A model generated the notes under the pieces. It was not told the origin of the DNA. It ran no database searches and saw only the letters and a program-made list of their open reading frames with translations. A DNA stretch of 64,000 nucleotides, taken from assembly GCA_945903635.1 (NCBI GenBank), contig CAMDOT010000001.1, forward strand, positions 24,780-88,779. The letters are read 5' to 3'. Position numbers and translations under genes: made by a program. Shown in pieces: positions 39,170 to 49,930 of this stretch (its first letter is position 1; the number at the start of each line of letters is the position of its first letter). This DNA comes from Rhizobium sp. Q54 (GTDB taxonomy: Bacteria > Pseudomonadota > Alphaproteobacteria > Reyranellales > Reyranellaceae).

Positions 39170-39945
39170 ATATTCCGCTGTTGACGGTTCTCGGCCGGAT
39201 GTTCCTGGCATTCCTGCAAGCCACCGGGGCCGTCACGGCGTTCGCCTTCCATGCCGTGCGTCAGGCTGTCCAGCCGCCCTACTACCGCCGGCAGATCGTC
39301 AGCCAGATACTGGAGATCGGCTACTACTCCCTGCCGGTCGTCGGCCTGACCGCGATCTTCACAGGCATGGTCTTGGCGCTGCAGAGCTACACCGGCTTTG
39401 CCCGCTTCTCGGCCGAAAGCGCCATCCCCAACGTCGTCGTCGTGTCGCTGACCCGCGAACTGGGCCCGGTCCTTGCCAGCCTCATGGTGGCGGGCCGCAT
39501 CGGTGCAGCCATTGCCGCCGAGATCGGCACCATGCGCGTCACCGAGCAGATCGACGCGCTCACCACGCTGTCGACCGATCCCTTCAAGTATCTGGTGGCG
39601 CCGCGCCTGATTGCGGGAATCGTCACCCTGCCGATCCTGGTTTTTGTCGCCGACATCATCGGTATTCTCGGCGGCTTCCTCGTGGGCGTGTACAAGCTCG
39701 ACTTCAACGACGCAGCCTATTTGCGCAACACGATCGACTTCCTGCAATTCCAGGACGTGTTTTCCGGCCTGGTGAAGGCCGCCGTGTTCGGGTTCCTGAT
39801 CACGCTGATGGGCTGCTATCACGGCTACACCTCGAAAGGCGGCGCCCAAGGGGTCGGCATGGCGACGACCAACGCCGTGGTCTCCGCATCGATCCTGATC
39901 TTCACCTTCAACTACTTCATCACCGAAGCGTTCTTCGCCCGATGA
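39166..39945 (+). CDS. mlaE: MlaE-like ABC lipid transporter permease
   Basis: 259 residues. The GTG at 39166 overlaps the alr stop by 4 bases and has a GGGAG site upstream; longer open sequence upstream is the alr shadow. MlaE family features: ILEIGYYSLPVVGLTAIFTGMVLALQSYTGFARF, LTRELGPVLASLMVAGRIGAAIAAEIGTMRVTEQIDAL and five or six membrane helices. It forms the membrane part of the phospholipid transporter with MlaF; the MCE partner mlaD is at 4.6-5.0 kb. Confidence 0.95.
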   Translation: MNIPLLTVLGRMFLAFLQATGAVTAFAFHAVRQAVQPPYYRRQIVSQILEIGYYSLPVVGLTAIFTGMVLALQSYTGFARFSAESAIPNVVVVSLTRELGPVLASLMVAGRIGAAIAAEIGTMRVTEQIDALTTLSTDPFKYLVAPRLIAGIVTLPILVFVADIIGILGGFLVGVYKLDFNDAAYLRNTIDFLQFQDVFSGLVKAAVFGFLITLMGCYHGYTSKGGAQGVGMATTNAVVSASILIFTFNYFITEAFFAR

Positions 39946-40718
39946 GCGCCACTGCCAAGATCGCTTTGCGCGGCGTCACCAAGTCCTTCGGCCCCAAGAA
40001 GGTGCTGCAGGGCATCGATCTCGACGTGGCGCCGGGCGAATCGATGGTGGTGATCGGGGGCTCAGGTACCGGCAAGTCGGTACTACTGAAGTGCATTCTC
40101 GGATTGATGACACCCGATCGCGGCTCGATTTCCGTCGATGGCGAGGAGACTGTCGGCTTCAACGACCGCAGTCGCGCACGCGTCATGCGCAAGTTCGGCA
40201 TGCTGTTTCAGGGCGGCGCCCTGTTCGATTCGCTGCGTGTCTGGGAGAATGTCGCGTTCGGCCCGATCCAGAGCGACGGCATGAAGGCCGAGGAGGCCCG
40301 CGAGGTCGCCGTCGCCAAGCTGGGCGCCGTGGGCCTCGGACCCGAGATTGGCGAACTGTTCCCCTCCGAACTCTCCGGCGGCATGCAGAAGCGCGTGGCA
40401 CTGGCCCGCGCCATCGCCCGCGAACCCGAGATCATCTTCTTCGACGAACCGACCACCGGCCTCGACCCGATCATGGCCGACGTCATCAACGACCTGATCG
40501 TGAAGTGCGTGAGCGATCTCGGCGCCACGGCCGTCTCGATCACCCACGACATGGCGAGCGCGCGCAAGATCGGCCACCGCATCGGGATGCTCTACGAGGG
40601 CAGGCTGATCTGGCAAGGACCGGTGGCCGACATCGATCGCTCCGGCAACGCCCACGTCGACCAGTTCATCCATGGTCGGGCCGAGGGGCCGATCCAGATG
40701 CAGGTCCGGAAGCTCTGA
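39942..40718 (+). CDS. mlaF: MlaF-like ABC transporter ATPase
   Basis: 258 residues. Walker A is GGSGTGKSVLLK, the signature is LSGGMQKRVALARAIA, Walker B is EIIFFDEPTTGLDP and the H-loop is SITHDM. The GGMQKR signature is characteristic of Mla/MCE ATPases. It overlaps mlaE by 4 bases (ATGA). It energises phospholipid transport across the envelope. Confidence 0.95.
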   Translation: MSATAKIALRGVTKSFGPKKVLQGIDLDVAPGESMVVIGGSGTGKSVLLKCILGLMTPDRGSISVDGEETVGFNDRSRARVMRKFGMLFQGGALFDSLRVWENVAFGPIQSDGMKAEEAREVAVAKLGAVGLGPEIGELFPSELSGGMQKRVALARAIAREPEIIFFDEPTTGLDPIMADVINDLIVKCVSDLGATAVSITHDMASARKIGHRIGMLYEGRLIWQGPVADIDRSGNAHVDQFIHGRAEGPIQMQVRKL

Positions 40719-40720
40719 CC

Positions 40721-41569
40721 ATGGCTCGCGCACCCAGCCTGGCCGAGGCACGCCGCTGGTTCGCCGAGGAACTGCGCGCGATTTGCCATCTCGGCGACGA
40801 GCGCATCGTCGAGGCTTTCGCCACCGTGCCGCGTGAGCGCTTCGTCGGGCCCGGGCCGTGGCGCGTCCTGCATCTGGCAGAGGGCTACTGGACGACGCCG
40901 GACGCCGATCCGCGGCGGCTCTATCACAATGTCCTGGTGGCCCTCGACGAGAGCAGCGGGCTGAATACCGGCGAGCCGTCGTTGTGGGCCTACTATTTTG
41001 ATCGCCTTGGCATCAAAGCGGGCGACCGCGTCCTGCAGGTCGGCACGGGCTCGGGCTACTTCACCGCCATCCTGGCCGAACTCGTAGGGCCTTCGGGACG
41101 AGTGCTTGGCCTCGAGGTCGATGCCTCTCTGGCGACCGCAGCCAAACGGAACCTCGCGGACTGGCCGCAGGCATCGGTGCGCCTCGTCGAAGGCGTCGTG
41201 CCCGTCACGGGGCGCTGGGACGCCGTGATTGCCTTCGCCGGCGCAAGTGCACCGCCCGCCGCATGGATTGACGCACTCGCTCAAGGAGGCCGCGCGCTCA
41301 TCCCGCTCACCGGCAGCGAGCGCTGGGGCTTCATGTTGCGCCTCGATCGTAGCGCCACCGGCATCGGCGCCCGCTCCGCCGGACGCGTTGGCTTCTTCCC
41401 TTGTGCCGGCGCGCGCGACGATGCCGAGGCAGCGGCACTCACGCGCGCCCTGGCCGATCCAGCAGGTCAACGCGAGATCAAGACGCTCCGCCGCGACGCC
41501 CACAGGCCGGCCAAGACCTGCTGGCTACACGGCAAGGGCTGGTGTCTCTCCAAGCGGGAGCTGCATTGA
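40721..41569 (+). CDS. Protein-L-isoaspartate methyltransferase-like protein
   Basis: 282 residues. Rossmann SAM-binding motif GDRVLQVGTGSGYFTAILAELVG with the following acidic loop (LGLEVDASLA); N-terminal RIVEAFATVPRERFVGP is the PCMT pattern. The C-terminal part is long and divergent, so the repair activity on isoaspartate is likely but not proven. It starts 2 bases after mlaF and ends 1 base before radA, so it sits inside the alr-radA operon. Confidence 0.8.
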   Translation: MARAPSLAEARRWFAEELRAICHLGDERIVEAFATVPRERFVGPGPWRVLHLAEGYWTTPDADPRRLYHNVLVALDESSGLNTGEPSLWAYYFDRLGIKAGDRVLQVGTGSGYFTAILAELVGPSGRVLGLEVDASLATAAKRNLADWPQASVRLVEGVVPVTGRWDAVIAFAGASAPPAAWIDALAQGGRALIPLTGSERWGFMLRLDRSATGIGARSAGRVGFFPCAGARDDAEAAALTRALADPAGQREIKTLRRDAHRPAKTCWLHGKGWCLSKRELH

Positions 41570-41570
41570 C

Positions 41571-43010
<1,440 letters not shown>

Positions 43011-43056
43011 GTCACGAGCAGCTCACTACAGGTCACTGGGCGTACTGGCGGAGTCG

Positions 43057-43674
43057 ATGGAACAGCTTGGAATTACCGTTTTCGACGTCGCCGTCATTGC
43101 CGTGGCCGTTTTCGGGGCCGTTATCGGCATGTCGAGCGGCTTTGCCCATGCCGTGATGTTCATCGGCTCGTGGATCGGCGCCGGATGGCTCGCCTGGCGT
43201 TTCGCCAAGGTGGTCCAGCCCGAGGTCGAGCAGGTGGTAGGCAGCACCGAACTGGCCTATTTCATCTCGATGCTAGCGGTCTTCGTCGCCGCCCTGATCG
43301 TGCTGGTGATGCTGACGAATGCCCTGTCCCGCTCGATCCGGTCGAGCCCGCTGGGCAGGCCGGACCGCATCCTGGGGGCGGGTTTCGGCGTCCTGTGCGC
43401 CTGGGCCGCGCTCGGCGTGGCCTTTTTGTTTTACGGGTATCTCGGCCCGCGGACGCTGCCGCCGGCCGTCGAGGCCGCCGCCAGCTTCCCAATGATCAAG
43501 GAAATGGCCACTTTCGTCGAACCCTACCTTCCCACGGGCTTCCGCAACCGCCTGCAGCGTCCGGGCATGGAAATGGGTACCGGCGCGGTTTCGCCTCCCT
43601 CGCCCGCGGCCCCGATCGCTCCGACGGCCCCGACCCAGGCTCCGGCCACCGAGGATACCAAACCGCCGCAGTGA
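43057..43674 (+). CDS. cvpA: CvpA-family membrane protein
   Basis: 205 residues. Four hydrophobic segments (FDVAVIAVAVFGAVIGMSSG, AHAVMFIGSWIGAGWLAW, YFISMLAVFVAALIVLVML, ILGAGFGVLCAWAALGVAFLFY), matching the CvpA family, then a Pro/Ala-rich cytoplasmic or periplasmic tail. The molecular role is unclear; the family is needed for colicin V export and envelope homeostasis in enterics. The gene precedes purF as in many proteobacteria. Confidence 0.9.
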   Translation: MEQLGITVFDVAVIAVAVFGAVIGMSSGFAHAVMFIGSWIGAGWLAWRFAKVVQPEVEQVVGSTELAYFISMLAVFVAALIVLVMLTNALSRSIRSSPLGRPDRILGAGFGVLCAWAALGVAFLFYGYLGPRTLPPAVEAAASFPMIKEMATFVEPYLPTGFRNRLQRPGMEMGTGAVSPPSPAAPIAPTAPTQAPATEDTKPPQ

Positions 43675-43684
43675 GTTATCCTTG

Positions 43685-45184
43685 ATGGCGCAACCGGCAG
43701 CGCCCAGATATAACCCCGCCGTGCCAGACAAACCGATGCGCCCCAACCACGACCTCGACAAGTTTCACGAGGAATGTGCGTTGTTCGGCATCTACGGCAC
43801 TTCGGATGCCGCCGCCCATACGGCCCTCGGCCTCCACGCCCTCCAGCATCGCGGCCAGGAAGCCTCCGGCATCGTCACTTTCGACGGCCGCCACTTCCAC
43901 GACCATCGTGCACCTGGCCTGGTCGGCGAAATATTCGGCGAGCAGCCGGTCATGGCCCGCCTGAAAGGCTATTCGGCGATCGGCCACAACCGCTACGCCA
44001 CAACCGGCGGCGCCTCGGACCGCAACATCCAGCCGATCTTCGCCGACTTCGATTTCGGCGGCCTGGCACTTGCCCACAACGGCAACCTCACCAACGCCTA
44101 CCTCCTGCGCAAGGAGCTGGTCCGCATCGGCTGCCTGTTCCAGTCGACGACCGACACCGAAGTCATCAACCACCTGATCGCCCGCTCCGACTTTTCGACA
44201 GTGCAGGACCGGCTGATCGACGCGCTCGGCAAGGTCAAGGGCGCCTACTCGCTGCTGATGCTGACCAACGAGGCGCTGATCGGCGTGCGCGATCCGCTGG
44301 GCGTGCGGCCGCTGGTCCTTGGCAAGCTCGAGGATTCGTGGATCCTGACCTCGGAGACCTGTGCCCTCGACATCATCGGCGCCCGTTTCGAGCGCGACGT
44401 CGAGCCCGGCGAGATCGTCATCATCGACGGCAACGGCCCACGCTCGATCAAGCCCTTCACCAAACAGCCGCGGCGCTTCTGCGTCTTCGAGCACATCTAT
44501 TTCGCCCGTCCCGATTCGCGCCTCGAAGGCGTCGGCGTCTACGAGGCGCGCAAGCGCATCGGCATGGAGCTGGCCAAGGAAAGCCCGGTGCCGGCCGATG
44601 TCATCGTCCCCGTCCCCGATTCGGGCGTGCCGGCGGCGATCGGCTATGCCCACGGTTCCGGCCTGCCGTTCGAGCTCGGCATCATCCGCAATCACTATGT
44701 CGGCCGCACCTTCATCGAGCCGGCCGACCATATCCGCCATCTCGGCGTACGCCTCAAGCACAACGCCAACCGCGCCCTGATCCAGGGCAAGCGCGTCATC
44801 CTGGTCGACGATTCGATCGTGCGCGGCACGACCTCGAAGAAGATCGTCGAGATGGTGCGGCAGGCCGGCGCCCGCGAAGTGCACATGCGCATCGCCGCCC
44901 CGCCGACGACCAATCCCTGCTTCTACGGCATCGATACGCCCGAGCGCGACAAGCTGCTGGCCTCGCGCTACGACGTCGCCGGCATGGCCAAGTTCATCGG
45001 TGTCGATTCGTTGGCCTTCGTGTCGATCGACGGCCTCTACCGCGCTATGGGCCTGCCCGGCGGCCGCGATCCCGCGCAGCCAGCTTTCTGCGACGCCTGC
45101 TTCACCGGCGACTATCCGATCCCGCTCGACGACCAGGTCGGCATAGAGGATCGCCAGCTCTCCTTCCTCGCCGAAACCGCCTGA
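43685..45184 (+). CDS. purF: Amidophosphoribosyltransferase
   Basis: 499 residues from the ATG at 43685. It makes 5-phosphoribosylamine from PRPP and glutamine, the first step of purine synthesis. The catalytic Cys is residue 31 in FHEECALFGIYG and must be exposed by propeptide removal; an internal ATG at 43736 would give a 13-residue propeptide, closer to the commonest length, so the start is uncertain. The PRPP loop is VILVDDSIVRGTTSKKIV. It follows cvpA by 10 bases. Confidence 0.96.
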   Translation: MAQPAAPRYNPAVPDKPMRPNHDLDKFHEECALFGIYGTSDAAAHTALGLHALQHRGQEASGIVTFDGRHFHDHRAPGLVGEIFGEQPVMARLKGYSAIGHNRYATTGGASDRNIQPIFADFDFGGLALAHNGNLTNAYLLRKELVRIGCLFQSTTDTEVINHLIARSDFSTVQDRLIDALGKVKGAYSLLMLTNEALIGVRDPLGVRPLVLGKLEDSWILTSETCALDIIGARFERDVEPGEIVIIDGNGPRSIKPFTKQPRRFCVFEHIYFARPDSRLEGVGVYEARKRIGMELAKESPVPADVIVPVPDSGVPAAIGYAHGSGLPFELGIIRNHYVGRTFIEPADHIRHLGVRLKHNANRALIQGKRVILVDDSIVRGTTSKKIVEMVRQAGAREVHMRIAAPPTTNPCFYGIDTPERDKLLASRYDVAGMAKFIGVDSLAFVSIDGLYRAMGLPGGRDPAQPAFCDACFTGDYPIPLDDQVGIEDRQLSFLAETA

Positions 45185-45194
45185 GTTCACTGCC

Positions 45195-45929
45195 ATGACA
45201 GAAGCTCCTGCTGGCCGTCTTGCCGGCCGCCTTGCGCTGATCACCGGCGCCTCGCGCGGCCTGGGCGCCGCCGCAGCGCTGGCCTTTGCCGCCGAAGGCG
45301 CACACTGCGTGCTGGTGGCCCGCACCGTGGGAGGCCTCGAAGCGGTCGACGACAAGATCAAGGCGCTGGGCGGCACGGCCACCCTGGTCCCGCTCGACGT
45401 CACCGACAGTCCCGGCATCGACCGGCTGGGTGCGGCCCTGCACGAGCGCTTCGGCCGTCTCGATGTCCTCCTCGGCAACGCCGGCGTCCTGGGCGGGCTG
45501 TCGCCGATCGGCCACATCGAGCCCAAGCTGTTCGAGCAGATCATGGCGGTGAACGTCACCGCCAACTGGCGGCTGATCCGCTCGCTCGATCCGCTGCTGC
45601 GCCGCTCCGACGCCGGCCGCGCGATCTTCGTCACCTCGGGCATCTCCCGCCGTCCCGTGGCCTACTGGAGCGCCTATGCCGCCAGCAAGGCCGCCCTCGA
45701 CATGATGGTGGGCGTCTACGCCGCCGAAATCGCCCACACCCAGGTGCGGGCCAATCTCTACAATCCCGGCCCGATGCCCACCGGCCTGCGCAGCCAGGCC
45801 TTCCCCGGCGAGGACCAGGCCACGCTGCCGCCGCTCGAAGCCCATGCCGAGGGCCTGATCCGGCTGGCCATGCCCTCCTGCACGATGAACGGCGAGTGGG
45901 TCGCCGGTGACGAGGCGCTACGGCGCTGA
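45195..45929 (+). CDS. Short-chain dehydrogenase/reductase
   Basis: 244 residues. Cofactor motif TGASRGLGAAAA, NAGVL, and catalytic YAASKAA preceded by Ser in FVTSGISRR. The substrate is unknown; the relatives usually found after purF in Alphaproteobacteria are annotated only as SDR oxidoreductases. It starts 10 bases after purF, suggesting co-transcription. Confidence 0.88.
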   Translation: MTEAPAGRLAGRLALITGASRGLGAAAALAFAAEGAHCVLVARTVGGLEAVDDKIKALGGTATLVPLDVTDSPGIDRLGAALHERFGRLDVLLGNAGVLGGLSPIGHIEPKLFEQIMAVNVTANWRLIRSLDPLLRRSDAGRAIFVTSGISRRPVAYWSAYAASKAALDMMVGVYAAEIAHTQVRANLYNPGPMPTGLRSQAFPGEDQATLPPLEAHAEGLIRLAMPSCTMNGEWVAGDEALRR

Positions 45930-46118
45930 GTGGACCATTTCAGGCCACACCTGAACGGGGTTTGTTTGTTCGCGATCGGTGTCCCGAATCCGCATCCAAC
46001 CTGTTGATCGCCAATCGAAATCAGCGCGGCCACTGCCACGGAATTTCCGAAGACCCTCGGCCAAATGCGTGTGCCGGCCCGTCAGCCCGAAGGGGACCAT
46101 TCGTGGACCATCGCGCTT

Positions 46119-46328
46119 TCAATGGGCGACCGTCGTCGAGTGGATCTGAACGACGACCGGGTAGCCTTCGAAGATCTTCGGCACATTCTGCAGCATCCGG
46201 GCGTAGCGCTGCTCGACGCGGATTACGATCGTTTCCGAACCGTCCAGCTCCCAGGCCGCGACAGAGCCCGCCCACTCCGGAAGTTTCAGTCTATCCCTGA
46301 GCAGATCGGCTGCATCGGAAGAGTCCAC
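46119..46328 (-). CDS. Small conserved-looking hypothetical protein (69 aa)
   Basis: 69 residues, cytoplasmic, with no signal or membrane segment. A compact alpha-beta pattern is visible (DLLRDRLKLPEWAGSVAAWEL, then ETIVIRVEQRYARMLQNVPKIFEGYPVVVQIHS). It is the next gene after der on the same strand, 18 bases downstream. The family is not recognised. The 190 bases between it and the SDR gene hold nothing I can identify. Confidence 0.55.
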   Translation of the reverse strand: MDSSDAADLLRDRLKLPEWAGSVAAWELDGSETIVIRVEQRYARMLQNVPKIFEGYPVVVQIHSTTVAH

Positions 46329-46346
46329 GAGAGCATCCCCGGATAT

Positions 46347-47756
46347 TCAGCGCTGAGGCTTGGCGCGGCTCGCGTAGGGATTGTCGGGCTTGCGCATGGT
46401 GACGCGGATCGGGACGCCCGGCATGCTGAAGTCGTCGCGCAGGCGGTTCATCAGGAAACGCAGATAGTCGTCGCCCAGCTCTTCGGGCTGGCTGACCGAG
46501 ATCATGTAGGTCGGCGGACGGATCTTGGTCTGCGTGATGAAGCGCAGGCGGATGCGCCGGCCCTTGGCGAGCGGCGGCGGATGAAGGGTCTCCATCTCGC
46601 GCAGCCAGCGATTGAGGATCGGCGTGGTGATCCGCTTGTTCCAGATATCGTAGGTCTCGAACACCTTGGGCATCAGCCGCTCGACACCGCGCCCGGTCAG
46701 CGCCGAGAAGCCGACGATCGGCACATCCTTCACCTGGGCGAACGAGGTTTCGAGCCGGTCGCGCAGCTTCTTCCACGCCTTGGTCGACTTGGCCTGATCG
46801 TCGGCCAGCAGATCGGTCTTGTTGACGGCGATCACCAGCGCACGGCCTTCGTCGATGACCCGACCGGCGACGGCGAGATCCTGCTTCTCCAGCATGTCAC
46901 CGGCGTCGAGCACGACGACGACGACGTCGGCCAGGCGGATGGCATCCAGCGTATCGGCGACGGAGGCCGCCTCGAGCCGCTTTTCGATGCGGCTGCGGCG
47001 GCGCATGCCGGCGGTATCGACCAGACGGATCGCCCGGCCCCGCCACTGCCATTCGACGCGAATCGAATCGCGCGTGATGCCGGCCTCGGGGCCGGTGAGC
47101 ACGCGTTCCTGGCCGACGAGCCGGTTGAGCAGGGTCGACTTGCCGACGTTGGGCCGCCCGACGATGGTGAGCAGCATCGGCCGCTTGCCGACTTCGGCGT
47201 CGGCCTTTTCGCTATCTTCATCGTCGTCGGGCATTGGCGCCACGTGCCGGGCCAGCGCCTCGTGAAGATCGCCCAGCCCCTCGCCATGCTCGGCCGAGAC
47301 CGGGATGGGCTCGCCCAGGCCCAGCGCATGGGCTTCAGCCAGGCCATTCTGCCCCGCCCGTCCCTCGCACTTGTTGGCGACCAGGATCACCTTGGCGGCA
47401 CGCTTGCGCAGCCAGTTGGCGAAGCTTTGGTCGAGCGGCAAGACGCCGGCACGGGCATCGATCAGGAACAGCACGACGTCGGAGGCTTCGATGGCGCGCT
47501 CGGTGAAGCGCCGCATGCGGGCTTCCAGCACCTCGCCGCCCGCGGTCTCCCAGCCGGCGGTATCGAGCAGCGTGAAGGCGAGATCGCCGAGCTGCGCCGG
47601 CGCCTCGCGGATATCGCGGGTGACGCCGGGCTGGTCGTCGACGAGCGCATGGCGACGCCCGACCAGCCGGTTGAACATTGTCGATTTTCCGACGTTGGGC
47701 CGCCCGACGATGGCAACTCTGGCGGCGACCCGGGGCTTGTCGTCAGCGGTAGGCAA
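46347..47756 (-). CDS. der: Ribosome-assembly GTPase Der (EngA)
   Basis: 469 residues with two tandem GTPase domains: first G1 GRPNVGKSTMFNRL with G3 DTAG and G4 NKCEG, second GRPNVGKSTLLNRLVG with DTAG and NKTD, then a KH-like domain (TPILNRWLREMETLHPPPLAKGRRIRLRF). It matures the 50S subunit. The only in-frame start is a TTG overlapping bamB by 14 bases, and no ATG/GTG precedes the G1 loop, so low or coupled translation is implied. Confidence 0.96.
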   Translation of the reverse strand: MPTADDKPRVAARVAIVGRPNVGKSTMFNRLVGRRHALVDDQPGVTRDIREAPAQLGDLAFTLLDTAGWETAGGEVLEARMRRFTERAIEASDVVLFLIDARAGVLPLDQSFANWLRKRAAKVILVANKCEGRAGQNGLAEAHALGLGEPIPVSAEHGEGLGDLHEALARHVAPMPDDDEDSEKADAEVGKRPMLLTIVGRPNVGKSTLLNRLVGQERVLTGPEAGITRDSIRVEWQWRGRAIRLVDTAGMRRRSRIEKRLEAASVADTLDAIRLADVVVVVLDAGDMLEKQDLAVAGRVIDEGRALVIAVNKTDLLADDQAKSTKAWKKLRDRLETSFAQVKDVPIVGFSALTGRGVERLMPKVFETYDIWNKRITTPILNRWLREMETLHPPPLAKGRRIRLRFITQTKIRPPTYMISVSQPEELGDDYLRFLMNRLRDDFSMPGVPIRVTMRKPDNPYASRAKPQR

Positions 47757-49104
47757 TGAGTCGGCCTGAATCGGTCAAGACGTAGATCGTGCGATTGGCG
47801 ACGATCGGCGCGAGCCGTACCGGATCGCGCACGTCGAGCTTGCCGAGGATTTCTCCGGTGTAGGGCGAGAGGGCCAGCATCTGCCCGAGCGAACCCACCA
47901 CCAGCAGGCGGTCGCCGGCCAGGACAGGCCCGCCCCACAGGACCGGCTTGCGGCGCTTTTCGTCGGAATACTGCGTGAGCGGCGTCACCCACTTGACCTT
48001 GCCGTTGTCGCGATCGACGGCCACAACGTCGGCCGTGCTGCTGATGACGAACAGGAAGCGCCCCGCCACCCACGGCGTCTGGCTGCCACCGATGCCACGC
48101 TCCCAGACGCGTTGGCCGCTGCGCAGTTCGACAGCGGCGAGCTGACCCGCCGAGCCCATCGCGTACACGACGCCGCGATCGATCACCGGCCGACCGCGGA
48201 TATCGGCCAGGTTGCCGAACGCGCGGACTTCGCTGCGCGCCCCGATCAGGGATTCGTTCCAGATCGCCCGACCGTTGTCGACACGGAGGCCCACCAGCTC
48301 ACCGGAACTGAAGGGCGCCACGACATACTCTCCCGAACCGGCGGGGCTGTTGCCGCCGACGTAGCCCGCGACCTCCTGCAGGGCCGTGTACTGCCAGAGA
48401 TCCGAGCCATCGACGGCCGCCATGGACTGAAGCTTGTTGTCGATGGCGATGACGAACACCCGGTCGCTGAACACCAGCGGCGCGCCGCGCACGGGCGCGC
48501 TCACCGACGACGTCCAGATCTCCTTGCCGTTGGAGGGATCGAGCGCGAAGACCCCCGCGAAGCCCGTCGTCACGTACAGTCGCCCGCCATAGTAGGCGAG
48601 ACCGCCGCCGAACTCGTCCGTATCGCGCGCCTTGTCGGGCTCGAGCGTCACCCGCCAGATCAGCTTGCCGGTGTCGGCGTCGAAGGCGGAGACCTGGCTC
48701 TGGGCGTCCTTGGCGAACACCATGCCGTTGGCCATGACCGGCGGCGTCGTGAGAATGCGCGACGACGACGAGCCGGAGCCCACGTCGGCCGTCCAGATCA
48801 TCTTCGGCGAATCGCTGACCGCGAGATGGTGCATGGCATTGTTGCTAAAGCCGCCGGATTGCGGCCATGAGTCGTTGGCCACGGGCGCTGGCAGAACGAT
48901 CTGCACGTTCGCCACGTCCTTGTCGGGCTCGATGTCGTTGCGGTCGCCGAAGACCGCGACGCGCTCACCCGGCAGCGGAACCTTCGACTTGCCGAAGACG
49001 CCGTCCAACACGTCGGTGACCCCATCGCAGCCGCCCAGCGAGGCAGCCATCAGACCGGCGGTGAGAAACACTCGGAAATTGCGCATACGCATTACGCCCA
49101 GCAT
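47743..49104 (-). CDS. bamB: Outer-membrane assembly lipoprotein BamB-like (PQQ-type beta-propeller)
   Basis: 453 residues from the ATG at 49104. Signal peptide with lipobox LGGC (cysteine near residue 26). Eight or so PQQ-like repeats: SFDADTGKLIWRVTLE, ALDPSNGKEIWTSSV, VDNGRAIWNESLI, ELRSGQRVWERGI. BamB is a scaffold of the BAM complex that inserts outer-membrane proteins. It starts 2 bases after the upstream TPR gene and overlaps der, matching the conserved YfgM-BamB-Der order. Confidence 0.92.
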   Translation of the reverse strand: MLGVMRMRNFRVFLTAGLMAASLGGCDGVTDVLDGVFGKSKVPLPGERVAVFGDRNDIEPDKDVANVQIVLPAPVANDSWPQSGGFSNNAMHHLAVSDSPKMIWTADVGSGSSSSRILTTPPVMANGMVFAKDAQSQVSAFDADTGKLIWRVTLEPDKARDTDEFGGGLAYYGGRLYVTTGFAGVFALDPSNGKEIWTSSVSAPVRGAPLVFSDRVFVIAIDNKLQSMAAVDGSDLWQYTALQEVAGYVGGNSPAGSGEYVVAPFSSGELVGLRVDNGRAIWNESLIGARSEVRAFGNLADIRGRPVIDRGVVYAMGSAGQLAAVELRSGQRVWERGIGGSQTPWVAGRFLFVISSTADVVAVDRDNGKVKWVTPLTQYSDEKRRKPVLWGGPVLAGDRLLVVGSLGQMLALSPYTGEILGKLDVRDPVRLAPIVANRTIYVLTDSGRLIAYR

Positions 49105-49106
49105 GA

Positions 49107-49754
49107 CTATTTGGCCTCGGCAGCAGCGTAGAGGTTGAGCATCGCCGACGCACGTTGCGCGGCGCCCTGTGGCGTGCCGGGATCCTTGGCGATCTCGCCC
49201 CACAGTTCGCGCGCCCGCTTGGTGTCGCCCTTGCGGGCGGCGGCGAGCGCCTCAACTTCGCGCACACTGATCCGGAACGGCCGGTCCGGTCCGGCGAGCG
49301 GCTCCAGCTTGGCCGCCATCTCGTCGGCCTTGGGCGTATCGACGCTCTTCAGGGCAGCGATCACCTTGGCCAGGTCGGCGAGTTCCGGGGCCGACAGCTT
49401 GGGACCGACGGCCGTCAGGGCAGCGACCTGCTCTTCAGGCGTATTCTGCAACTGGGCGACGATCATCGCGGCCAGCGACCGGTAGGGTTCGCGCGCATCG
49501 GTCGCCTGCTTTTCGAGTTCGGCGCGGGCCGCCGGCGTATCCGGCCCGATCTTGGCCACGGCCGTCGAATAGGCGGTACTGGCCGCAGCGCGTTGGCCGG
49601 CATCGTAATGACGCCAGCCGACCATGCCCGCCACAACGACCACCGCGGCAACGGCGCCCGCCACCACCAAAGTCCCGTAACGGTCCCACCACTCCCTGAG
49701 TTCATCCTTGCGGACGGCCTCGTCAACTTCCTGAAAGGCGGCGGAGTCGGACAC
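49107..49754 (-). CDS. YfgM-like tetratricopeptide membrane protein
   Basis: 215 residues. The N-terminus is SDSAAFQEVDEAVRKDELREWWDRYGTLVVAGAVAAVVVVAGMVGWRHYD-like: a short cytoplasmic helix, one membrane span, then a periplasmic helical-repeat region to the end (YRSLAAMIVAQLQ, RISVREVEALAAARKGDTKRARELWGEIA). It resembles the YfgM ancillary subunit of the SecYEG translocon. GTG at 49754 is used; the ATG four bases upstream is in another frame. It is the first gene of the bamB-der operon. Confidence 0.85.
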   Translation of the reverse strand: MSDSAAFQEVDEAVRKDELREWWDRYGTLVVAGAVAAVVVVAGMVGWRHYDAGQRAAASTAYSTAVAKIGPDTPAARAELEKQATDAREPYRSLAAMIVAQLQNTPEEQVAALTAVGPKLSAPELADLAKVIAALKSVDTPKADEMAAKLEPLAGPDRPFRISVREVEALAAARKGDTKRARELWGEIAKDPGTPQGAAQRASAMLNLYAAAEAK

Positions 49755-49930
49755 ACATGGCTCCCAAGCAAGATTCAAGATTATCGCGAAATATCAACAG
49801 CTTCAGCGGCGGTTCATAGCCCCCCACCCTGGTTTTGGCAAACCTTGGCGGGGATACGTTTCAGGCGCTTTACCGACCCCGGCGCTTCTGTAACAATTCG
49901 CCCCAACGACATGGTTCGAGCCGCGATCAC

